A program made the position numbers and the translations under genes. The notes beneath the pieces are model-generated. The model did no database searches. It had not been told where the DNA came from and saw nothing but the letters and a program-made list of their open reading frames with translations. Source: a virus. From it: a DNA stretch of 21,695 bases. The DNA lies in IMG/VR virus record IMGVR_UViG_3300029286_003179, positions 1-21,695 of that record; one strand, given 5' to 3'. This document shows, one piece after another, positions 8,050-14,396 of this stretch (the first letter of the stretch is position 1; each line of letters opens with the position of its first letter).

Positions 8050-9180
8050 TTAATATGATTTCAACATATCGACTGTATTATCCATTAAGGCTGTTAAAAA
8101 CAGATTAGCATCCTCAGTTACATATAAAGTATTTACAAAAGCATATATCCCAGGAAGTAATTCAGACTGTTCACTCTTAATAAATCCGCCATTGTGAACA
8201 ATGCAATTTCTAATTTTACTAAGCTTCTCTATTTCATTTTTAAGTGTTTGAGTTTCAAAAGCCTTTTCAAAGTTTTTGTATTTCGCATATTCAACAAGAC
8301 CGTTTTTCCATCCATGTTCTAACTCACTCATAACATCGCTGAGCGAAGGGGTCTTTCCTGATGCAGAATCCCTGAATTTTTTCAAAATTGTATATTCTTT
8401 GCTATCAACAAAGCTATCAGTTAAAAACACTCGAATTTGATTTTCAATAAATGTATGTGCAAGTACTACTTGCATATATCTTTTCATGTTTGGGATAACA
8501 AGTTTTTCATGCCATACAGCTTCTATATCCATACTTTTATCATCTATTCCACTAATTAATTTTTTGTATGCTTGCAACTCAAAATTCATGTGTACATTGT
8601 AGCCAATTTGATTATCAATATTGTACACATATTGTCCAGTAATATAGTTTTCTTGACTGTCATTCTTCATAAAATTTATATAAGGTTTTAACCCAAAGCG
8701 GATGGGTTCAAATTCGCATTCCGCTCCTGTTTTTGGAAAGTCTACATATATAGTATTAACAGTAGCTACTTCACTAATGGCATGTTGCACTTTATCCTTT
8801 ATAGCATCCCCAAATACGATAATCAATTTAAGATTCTTTAAAGCTTTTATCTCATTTTTCAAATATTTTTTTGCACATAAACTATTTAAATCAGATAAAT
8901 CTTTAGTACTGAAGCATTTATAGTAATGTGTCCAATAAATATTACCATCGCAAAATTCCATTATATAATTCTCATTCAAATATTTATCTCCAAAAAGAGC
9001 AATACATAGCTTTCGAAAAAAACGAACCGATGTAAGTGGCTTATACATGGCTTGAATGGACGGAGCGGCAGTAATAATCATAACCTCTTGATTTTTAAGA
9101 GAAAAGAAAAAGGGTTTGTACTCTCCAGAATGGCAATGCTTACAACTTCGAAGTGCTTCCATTATCTCTTTTTTATTCAT
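8050..9180 (-). CDS. Uracil-DNA-glycosylase-like domain fused to HEPN-like RNase domain
   Basis: 376 residues; ATG 9178-9180 with GAGGAG 8 nt upstream. The N-terminal half follows the family-4 UDG layout: C13-x2-C16, strand plus loop VMIITAAPS (34-41, where the family has GEAPG), PLTSVRFFRKL, IYWTHYYKC (C89), a fourth Cys at C102 (LCAKKYL), then LKLIIVFGDAI. The four cysteines match the Fe-S ligand pattern. The catalytic motif A acid and the HPSP motif are not evident (DFPKTGAE instead), so it may bind DNA without excising uracil. The C-terminal half (about 190-376) is helical and contains R324-NCIV-H329, the R-x4-6-H signature of HEPN ribonucleases, followed by NGG. The combination suggests a sensor-effector protein, perhaps in phage defence (inference). 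It has its own promoter and terminator, so is a single-gene unit. Domain calls rest on motifs; the alternative is a non-catalytic DUF. Confidence 0.7.
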   Translation of the reverse strand: MNKKEIMEALRSCKHCHSGEYKPFFFSLKNQEVMIITAAPSIQAMYKPLTSVRFFRKLCIALFGDKYLNENYIMEFCDGNIYWTHYYKCFSTKDLSDLNSLCAKKYLKNEIKALKNLKLIIVFGDAIKDKVQHAISEVATVNTIYVDFPKTGAECEFEPIRFGLKPYINFMKNDSQENYITGQYVYNIDNQIGYNVHMNFELQAYKKLISGIDDKSMDIEAVWHEKLVIPNMKRYMQVVLAHTFIENQIRVFLTDSFVDSKEYTILKKFRDSASGKTPSLSDVMSELEHGWKNGLVEYAKYKNFEKAFETQTLKNEIEKLSKIRNCIVHNGGFIKSEQSELLPGIYAFVNTLYVTEDANLFLTALMDNTVDMLKSY

Positions 9181-9214
9181 ATCTCAAACTCCTCGTATAA
9201 TATTCGATTTAATA

Positions 9215-9244
9215 ATTATATCATATTTTGGTTTATTTTGTCTA
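9215..9244 (-). promoter_or_regulatory. Promoter of the UDG-HEPN gene
   Basis: Minus strand: -35 TAGACA (9239-9244), 18-nt spacer, -10 TATAAT (9215-9220) preceded by TGA, an extended -10. A short leader of about 30 nt is implied. The -35 overlaps the terminal stop of the recombinase remnant 9242-9532, so the promoter arose at or against the fossil's end. Confidence 0.6.
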
Positions 9245-9532
9245 TCGACAAGCTACCGTAATTTTAATTAAATGTTTTTTTAGATTGCAAAACCTTAAGA
9301 TTGACATTACGCCATCCTTAAATTCAAATATTATCTCACTGCCAAAATTAACCGTAATTATATCAATAATTGAATTTCAAACTCCTTCATAAAACTTAGT
9401 AAATAGTGTATCATTCTCTTCCAGTGTCCGAATAAATGCAAATATAACATCACCTTTATTAGTCTACTCCAATCGTTTATCATCAATTTCAGAAAGCCTA
9501 TTTTTATCCGTTTTATATCCATAATGTCTTTA
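9242..9532 (-). pseudogene. Serine recombinase C-terminal remnant with in-frame stops
   Basis: One minus frame reads HYGYKTDKNRLSEIDDKRLE, stop, TNKGDVIFAFIRTLEENDTLFTKFYEGV, stop, NSIIDIITVNFGSEIIFEFKDG. It aligns along its length with the end of the intact recombinase at 10684-12264 (INDKKLERT..., ITAFMQTLALQEG, FDDELWNGIVEKVSV, FEFKDG). The second stop replaces the conserved Trp of the LWN motif (TGG to TGA), the first replaces the residue after LE, and a further stop bounds the frame at 9530-9532. No N-terminal part is present. This explains most of the otherwise empty 9181-9560 stretch. Confidence 0.8.
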
Positions 9533-9563
9533 TTGTAAACAAGCGAGAAACTTGTCAGAATAA

Positions 9564-9591
9564 TTGTTTTTTTATTGTTTTGTGATATAAT
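9564..9591 (+). promoter_or_regulatory. Promoter of the small peptide/DUF4230 unit
   Basis: Extended -10 TGATATAAT (9583-9591), identical to the extended -10 of the divergent UDG-HEPN gene. A weak -35 TTGTTT (9564-9569) lies 16 nt upstream. A leader of about 80 nt precedes the first ribosome site. Confidence 0.55.
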
Positions 9592-9676
9592 GTAAGAAAA
9601 TTAAACTATAAAATACATTCGCGGAATTTACAAAGGCTATTGTGATACTAAATCTAATTCTTAGGAGGTGTGCGCA

Positions 9677-9766
9677 ATGAAAAAAGTGGTTGCTATAGTG
9701 GCTATAATTGTTGCATCTATTTTACTGCTTATAATAGGCAGAGCAATTATCATTACAATTTTTTAA
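9677..9766 (+). CDS. 29-aa single-span membrane peptide
   Basis: ATG 9677 with AGGAGG 8 nt upstream; TAA at 9764-9766. The peptide is MKKVVAIVAIIVASILLL followed by IIGRAIIITIF: a basic N-terminus and one long hydrophobic helix interrupted by an Arg. It lies 29 bp before the DUF4230 gene and shares its promoter. No family recognised; it could be a membrane partner of the DUF4230 protein or a leader peptide. The strong ribosome site is the main support. Confidence 0.55.
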   Translation: MKKVVAIVAIIVASILLLIIGRAIIITIF

Positions 9767-9795
9767 AATAATTTCTATGAGGGGGAATTTATATC

Positions 9796-10368
9796 ATGAA
9801 AACAAAAATAGTAAAAGCAATATTATTTAGCTTAATAGCAATATCATTGGTGATGTTATACTTTCGTGTATTACCGTTTGTACATATCGGAAAAGCAACC
9901 ATTAACACCGAATATCTCAATTCATTATTGTCTAAATCAAGTGAATTAACCGCTGCAAAATTGACTATCACAGGAATGTCGGAATTCAAAGACAAGGGAA
10001 TTACATTTTTGAATAAAGCTGATTTCACAATGGTATACAAAGCGACAGTTAGAGCAGGAATCAATATTGATGAAGTTAAAATCGAATCAAACAATGTGGA
10101 TAAAATTTATATCTCTATCCCCAAGGCTCAGATTCAAGAAGCAAAAGTTGATCCTTCTTCCATTAAGTATTTTAATGAAAAAATCGCTTTATTCAATTTG
10201 AACGAAAAAGAAGATTCTAACAAAGCAATAGAGTTAGCCGAAGAGGCTGCAAAGAAGGAGGCTGCCAAAACCGGAATACTCGAATTGGCAGATAACCAAT
10301 CTGCAACCCTTATAAAAGGTATATTGGCAAATGCAATTCCTGACGGTTACGAAATTGAAATAAAATAG
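9796..10368 (+). CDS. DUF4230 domain-containing membrane-anchored protein
   Basis: 190 residues; ATG 9796 preceded by GAGGGGGAA. An N-terminal signal anchor (KAILFSLIAISLVMLYF) is followed by the DUF4230 pattern: a SELTAAKLTITGMSEF strand, a VYKATVRAGINIDEVKIE segment, IYISIPKAQIQEAKVDPSS, then a helical region with EDSNKAIELAEEAAKKEAAKTGIL and a terminal ATLIKGILANAIPDGYEIEI. Function of the family is unknown; the protein should face outside the membrane. It is the only long plus-strand gene in the window and is bracketed by recombinase remnants on both sides. Confidence 0.8.
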   Translation: MKTKIVKAILFSLIAISLVMLYFRVLPFVHIGKATINTEYLNSLLSKSSELTAAKLTITGMSEFKDKGITFLNKADFTMVYKATVRAGINIDEVKIESNNVDKIYISIPKAQIQEAKVDPSSIKYFNEKIALFNLNEKEDSNKAIELAEEAAKKEAAKTGILELADNQSATLIKGILANAIPDGYEIEIK

Positions 10369-10393
10369 AATTGAAAAGCTTAATCAATTTTAG

Positions 10394-10510
10394 AGAAAGA
10401 CATTTTATGAAGAACTATGGAATGCTGCTGTTGAGCGTGTTGTAGCAAGCGAAGACAGACTAACATTCGGGTTCGAAAAACGGAATCGTAAAGCAGTCTC
10501 GGAAGCATGA
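10394..10510 (+). pseudogene. Serine recombinase C-terminal remnant, plus strand
   Basis: The plus frame reads TFYEELWNAAVERVVASED then RLTFGFEKRNRKAVSEA and stop (TGA 10508-10510). It matches the last ~35 residues of large serine recombinases (compare FDDELWNGIVEKVSVYDNRWVFEFKDG at the end of the intact copy), including the conserved LWN. An in-frame TAG at 10391 closes it upstream and no catalytic part exists. Its orientation is opposite to every other recombinase in the window. Confidence 0.65.
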
Positions 10511-10544
10511 CTACAATCCAGAAAACCCCTTAATCTCAAGGGCT

Positions 10545-10575
10545 GAGGTTCGGTCTCAATTTGATACCGAACCTC
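10545..10575. repeat. Perfect 10-bp inverted repeat
   Basis: GAGGTTCGGT (10545-10554) and ACCGAACCTC (10566-10575) with an 11-nt loop. No T-tract follows on either strand, so it is not a classic terminator. It lies between the end of the plus-strand recombinase remnant and the end of the recombinase pair, where an attachment site or protein-binding site would be plausible. Confidence 0.6.
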
Positions 10576-10631
10576 TAACCCAATGGCATCCTTTTCACTG
10601 TGTTAACCCAACCAATTTCAACAATTGTATA

Positions 10632-10671
10632 AAAGCCCATAGATTAGAGATAAAACTAATACACAGGCTTT
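10632..10671. terminator. Bidirectional hairpin terminator
   Basis: AAAGCCCATAGATTAG (10632-10647) pairs with CTAATACACAGGCTTT (10656-10671) over 16 positions with one mismatch and a few G-U pairs; 8-nt loop. ACTTTTTTA follows on plus and CTTTTATAC on minus, so it can end both the DUF4230 transcript and the recombinase transcript. Confidence 0.7.
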
Positions 10672-10683
10672 ACTTTTTTAATA

Positions 10684-12264
10684 TTAAATAATCCAATCTA
10701 ACTGCAACCCATCCTTAAACTCAAATACCCATCTATTATCATAAACACTTACTTTTTCAACAATACCGTTCCAAAGTTCATCGTCAAATTCCATAACCAA
10801 CCCTTCTTGCAAAGCCAATGTCTGCATAAAAGCTGTTATACTTTTACACTTTGCTGTGCGTTCCAATTTCTTATCGTTTATCTGTGCAAGTTTGGTTTTG
10901 GCAAATTCATATCGTTCCGCCAAAGCACTGTACTTCTTATTATATTCTGCTTGATCAATAGGTGTATGAGCATTTTCCTCAACGCATTTGCGAAGTAGTT
11001 CGAAAGCCACATCACTTTCACTCTGCAACTTGGCAATCTCCCTATCAAGTGCAGTGGTGTCAGTCAATGTCTGTATAACAGTTTCATAGTCTTGTAAGAT
11101 TTCCGCCTTATTTTCCACCAGCCCATTAAAAGCATCAATAAATGCTTTCTTCAAAGTTTCCTCGTAAATATGAGGCGTACCGCACTTTTCATCATTCTTG
11201 AACTTGTGATTGCATTGCCAAATTGTCCTTCGGTATTTGCTGGTGCTGTGCCACACCTTGCTTCCATAGTAGCTACCACATTCGCCACAAACAATCTTAC
11301 TTGAAAATGGGCTACCACCAGTATTATAGCCTTTAGAAGATTTTCTCTTTTTTAGTTCGTGTTGTGCAAGGTCGAATACCTCTGGTGAAACAATACCAGG
11401 ATGGCTATTTTCAACATAATATTGTGGTATTTCGCCCTCATTTACCTTTTTCTTTTTGGTAAGAAAATCAACTGTAAAAGTCTTTTGTAACATAGCATCG
11501 CCCTTATATTTCTCATTCTTTAAAATACTAAGTACCGTTGATGACTGCCACTTTTCTTTACCAGATGGCGTTAGAATGCAACTATCTGTCAAATACTTTG
11601 CAATACCTGATGGCGTTTTGCCCTCAAGAAATAGCTTATAAATCAATCTAACTGTTTTTGCTTCGCTTTCCACAATTTTAGGAAAGCCATCTTCACCTTT
11701 TTCGTAACCGAGAAACTGTCCATATGGCAGGCTAACCTTGCCATCTGAAAAGCGTTTACGTTGACCCCATGTAACATTTTCAGAAATACTGCGACTTTCC
11801 TCCTGAGCGAGCGAGCTCATTATTGTAATAAGCAGTTCGCCTTTGCTGTCGAGCGTTAAAATATTTTCCTTTTCAAAATATACCTCCACTCCCTTTTCCT
11901 TAAGCTGACGGACAGTAGTAAGAGTATCAACGGTGTTCCGTGCAAAACGACTAACCGATTTTGTAATGATAAGGTCAATCTTACCATCTAAGCTATCTGC
12001 AATCATTCTATTAAAGCCATCACGTTTTTTGGTACTGGTTGCTGAAATCCCCTCGTCCGAATACACCTCAACCATCTGCCATATTGGGTTTTCTTCAATC
12101 TGCCTTGTATAGTAATCAACCTGTGCCTCGTACGAAGTTAATTGTTCCTCATTATCTGTAGAAACTCTCGCATAGGCAGCAACTCGTTTCTTTGCATAAT
12201 TTATACTGAGTACATTTGTAAAACGATTTTCAACCGCCGGTATCATAGTAACTTGTCTTGCCAT
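10684..12264 (-). CDS. Large serine recombinase (second of tandem pair)
   Basis: 526 residues from ATG 12262-12264, which overlaps the upstream recombinase's TGA as TGATG; AAGGAAG lies upstream. A GTG at 12274-12276 would add four residues. The resolvase domain begins KRVAAYARVSTDNEEQLTSY with catalytic Ser35, and continues with DLIITKSVSRFARN and EKENILTLDSKGELL. The recombinase domain (FLGYEKGEDGFPKIVESEAKTVRLIYKLF), zinc beta-ribbon (C326-GE-C329 ... WQCNHKFKNDEKC) and a C-terminal coiled coil ending ELWNGIVEKVSV follow, giving the usual length of the phage/transposon integrase family. It catalyses site-specific integration or excision through a 5' phosphoserine link. Translation is coupled to the upstream partner, suggesting that both act together. 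Confidence 0.93.
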   Translation of the reverse strand: MARQVTMIPAVENRFTNVLSINYAKKRVAAYARVSTDNEEQLTSYEAQVDYYTRQIEENPIWQMVEVYSDEGISATSTKKRDGFNRMIADSLDGKIDLIITKSVSRFARNTVDTLTTVRQLKEKGVEVYFEKENILTLDSKGELLITIMSSLAQEESRSISENVTWGQRKRFSDGKVSLPYGQFLGYEKGEDGFPKIVESEAKTVRLIYKLFLEGKTPSGIAKYLTDSCILTPSGKEKWQSSTVLSILKNEKYKGDAMLQKTFTVDFLTKKKKVNEGEIPQYYVENSHPGIVSPEVFDLAQHELKKRKSSKGYNTGGSPFSSKIVCGECGSYYGSKVWHSTSKYRRTIWQCNHKFKNDEKCGTPHIYEETLKKAFIDAFNGLVENKAEILQDYETVIQTLTDTTALDREIAKLQSESDVAFELLRKCVEENAHTPIDQAEYNKKYSALAERYEFAKTKLAQINDKKLERTAKCKSITAFMQTLALQEGLVMEFDDELWNGIVEKVSVYDNRWVFEFKDGLQLDWII

Positions 12265-13469
12265 CAGTATTTCCACTTCCTTTCCGTTTCTGTGGAATCT
12301 GCAAATATAAATTTTAGCCTGTTATCCGAATAGGCAATAATTTGCTTGATTTCCTTCTTAAACTCTGCGATCAACATTTCTAACACACCCTCTGGTATTT
12401 GTTTCGAGGGACATGACTCCTTTCCGAGGCGGTTAAATGTAGAGCAAATCCAGACAGTCTTTGCATATTTAGTACCGGCATTATTAATCTTTCTGCGGTA
12501 ATTCTTGCCACATTCGCTACATAGAATTTTACTTGTAAAAGCATATGATTTAACATTAGATGTCCCTGTGCTATATGACTTTGCCCTGTTCGCAAGCTCT
12601 AACTGTACTTGTTCAAATGTGTCACGATCGATAATAGCTTTGTGACTATCTTTCACATAATACATAGGCAGTTGACCCGTATTTGTGCGTTTTTGCTTTT
12701 CAATATGGTTAGAACTGAACACCTTCTGCAAAAGCATATCACCAACATATTTTTCATTGCGTAGAATACGGTTAACTGCATTTTCGCGCCAATCACAACC
12801 ATTTTTTGTTTTGTAACCAGCAGTATTAAGCTTTTTAATTATAGCATTTTTACCATTCCCACTGAGGTATTCGTTAAAAATCTTTTGTACAACCTCAGCT
12901 TCCTCTGGTACTATTTCAAGTGTCCCATCTTTTAATTCGTAGCCAAAAATAGTAAAGCTATGTGCACGCCCTTCTTTAAACTTATTCCTAATTCGCCACT
13001 TACAGTTTTCACTGACAGATAGGCTTTCTTCCTGTGCAAAAGAAGCGAGGATGGTAAGCATCACCTCACCATCCCCACTTATGCTGTGGATATTCTCTTT
13101 TTCAAAATAGACATCAATATTTAGTTCTTTAAGCTCCCTTACCGTTTGGAGCATAGTTACAGTATTTCGTGCCAACCTTGATATGGATTTTGTAATTATC
13201 ATATCAATCCTACCATTCTTGCAATCAGCAAGTAACCTTTGAAACTCTGCCCTGTTATCCTTTGTGCCTGATAAGGCTTCATCAGCATAAACACCAACAT
13301 ACTCCCAGCCACGGTGATTTTGAATAAAATCACTGTAATAACTTACCTGTGCTGATAGTGAGTGGAGCATTGCCTCCTTGCCACTTGATACTCTTGCATA
13401 GGCAGCAACTCGCTTTTTAGTTGGCAACTTCGGTGCTGAAGGCTCAATTTTTCGTACAATTCGTTGCAT
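12264..13469 (-). CDS. Large serine recombinase (first of tandem pair)
   Basis: 401 residues from ATG 13467-13469, with AAGGAG 8 nt upstream; the GTG two codons earlier is too close to that site. Catalytic domain: RVAAYARVSSGKEAMLHSL with Ser28, MIITKSISRLARNTV, and EKENIHSISGDGEVML. It then has a recombinase domain (FGYELKDGTLEIVPEEAEVVQKIFNEYL) and a zinc beta-ribbon (ILCSECGKNYRRK...VWICSTFNRLGKESC). After the ribbon only about 50 residues remain, so it lacks the long coiled-coil region of its partner. Its stop overlaps the partner's start by one base. Paired serine recombinases of unequal length recall SCCmec Ccr pairs in arrangement, though homology to them is not claimed. Confidence 0.92.
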   Translation of the reverse strand: MQRIVRKIEPSAPKLPTKKRVAAYARVSSGKEAMLHSLSAQVSYYSDFIQNHRGWEYVGVYADEALSGTKDNRAEFQRLLADCKNGRIDMIITKSISRLARNTVTMLQTVRELKELNIDVYFEKENIHSISGDGEVMLTILASFAQEESLSVSENCKWRIRNKFKEGRAHSFTIFGYELKDGTLEIVPEEAEVVQKIFNEYLSGNGKNAIIKKLNTAGYKTKNGCDWRENAVNRILRNEKYVGDMLLQKVFSSNHIEKQKRTNTGQLPMYYVKDSHKAIIDRDTFEQVQLELANRAKSYSTGTSNVKSYAFTSKILCSECGKNYRRKINNAGTKYAKTVWICSTFNRLGKESCPSKQIPEGVLEMLIAEFKKEIKQIIAYSDNRLKFIFADSTETERKWKY

Positions 13470-13535
13470 AAGCACCTCTCCTTCCAGCTCCTATGTTACC
13501 ATACACACCTTATATAGCAAGGGTTACAGGCATTA

Positions 13536-13697
13536 TTATGCTGATAAACTACCCAAGATTGGGTTATACTTTTTGGTCAGTTTTGTATCAATTTCTTTGT
13601 ACTCTTGCTTTGTAATTAAACCCTGTTTCAACATTGATTTTGCAATACAAATTGATACTCTATAATTTTTTTCACGCTCAAATTGCTCCTTAGTCAT
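13536..13697 (-). CDS. 53-aa SHOCT-like protein upstream of recombinases
   Basis: Runs from ATG 13695-13697 (GGAGG 9 nt upstream) to TAA 13536-13538. It reads MTKEQFEREKNYRVSICIA then KSMLKQGLITKQEYKEIDT and ends KKYNPILGSLSA. The MLKQGLITKQEYKEI helix-turn-helix-like segment matches the SHOCT (short C-terminal) pattern often seen in small clostridial ORFs next to recombinases. It is soluble and charged. It lies 66 bp before the first recombinase and probably shares its transcript, so it could be an accessory or directionality factor (inference). Confidence 0.7.
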   Translation of the reverse strand: MTKEQFEREKNYRVSICIAKSMLKQGLITKQEYKEIDTKLTKKYNPILGSLSA

Positions 13698-13721
13698 TTT
13701 TTCCATCCTCCAATTTTAAGC

Positions 13722-13757
13722 AAAACAAAAGAGCCAAGAAACTTAATTCCCGGCTCT
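13722..13757 (-). terminator. Intrinsic terminator after the toxin-antitoxin operon
   Basis: Minus strand AGAGCCGGGAA pairs with TTCTTGGCTCT (two G-U pairs) and is followed by TTTGTTTTG. It separates the toxin gene (ends 13778) from the SHOCT/recombinase genes, implying that the latter have their own promoter or depend on read-through. Confidence 0.75.
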
Positions 13758-13777
13758 GCATAAGGTATATTTATTAT

Positions 13778-14092
13778 TTAAATTTGTCTTTCGTAATCAC
13801 TTGCTCCATAAAGTATTCTTATAATATGTACTGTTTCAGTTAGTTCATCAACCTTGTAAATCACAATATAATTATTTACAACCAGTTTTCTGTAGCCTTT
13901 TAATTTAAGTGATTCATCATTACAAAACGGTGAGGAAATAGGAAAAACTTGCAAGTCCCGGATTTTGCTTTCTATTTTACCCATCAAATTATTTGCAGCA
14001 TTCGGTGCCGATAATGTTTTTGCAATATACGCATATATTTGTTCTAAATCAAGATATGCTGTATTGGCAAGAATCAATTTATATTTGCCCAT
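13778..14092 (-). CDS. RelE/ParE-family toxin
   Basis: 104 residues: MGKYKLILANTAYLDLEQIYAYIAK, the typical strand-helix start of the RelE/ParE fold, then NNLMGKIESKIRDLQVFP, and the closing YRKLVVNNYIVIYKVDE and VHIIRILYGASDY strands with the conserved R-I-L-Y-G end. RelE members cleave ribosome-bound mRNA and ParE members poison gyrase; the sequence alone does not decide. It overlaps the antitoxin gene by 14 bp, typical of coupled toxin-antitoxin pairs. It is inside the prophage arm, so it probably stabilises the element. Confidence 0.88.
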   Translation of the reverse strand: MGKYKLILANTAYLDLEQIYAYIAKTLSAPNAANNLMGKIESKIRDLQVFPISSPFCNDESLKLKGYRKLVVNNYIVIYKVDELTETVHIIRILYGASDYERQI

Positions 14093-14342
14093 ACTTTTTC
14101 CTCAGCTGGGCAAAAGCAATATCTGCATCAACAACATTTCCATTTTTAATATCATTTTCTCCTACAGCCAATTTAGAATATATATCAGTCATTATCATTT
14201 GTTTTTCGTAGGTTTCTATACTCATTACAACCAAATCTCCATATCCATTTTTCGTAATAAAAATAGGTTCATTTAAAGAATGGCAAGCCTCTGAAATTTC
14301 AGTTGTATTTCTTAAATCTGTTATCGGTCTTATTTGTGGCAT
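14079..14342 (-). CDS. Phd/YefM-family antitoxin
   Basis: 87 residues; ATG 14340-14342 with GGGGAG 8 nt upstream. The N-terminal DNA-binding domain is of the Phd/YefM type (PQIRPITDLRNTTEISEACHSLNEPIFITKNGYGDLVVMSIETYEKQ in pieces: DLRN, EPIFITKNG, LVVMS). The C-terminal tail (DIAFAQLRKKYGQ) would bind and neutralise the toxin. Operator repeats flank the -10 of its promoter, fitting autoregulation. Confidence 0.88.
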   Translation of the reverse strand: MPQIRPITDLRNTTEISEACHSLNEPIFITKNGYGDLVVMSIETYEKQMIMTDIYSKLAVGENDIKNGNVVDADIAFAQLRKKYGQI

Positions 14343-14360
14343 AAAAACATCTCCCCATAC

Positions 14361-14396
14361 TTATTATGTCATAATTGTATCATTATTATGTCGTAA
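14361..14396. repeat. Two direct operator repeats flanking the -10 element
   Basis: TTATTATGTCATAA (14361-14374) and TTATTATGTCGTAA (14383-14396) differ at one base and are 22 bp apart start to start, two helical turns. One fills most of the spacer and the other lies just downstream of the -10, as expected for antitoxin autoregulation (inference). Confidence 0.7.

Noticed and set aside
8050-8700. The UDG-like domain as an active uracil-DNA-glycosylase
   Set aside because: The Fe-S cysteines are there (in the N-terminal half, 8.6-9.18 kb), but motif A lacks its acidic residue and no HPSP-like motif is visible, so I do not claim repair activity.
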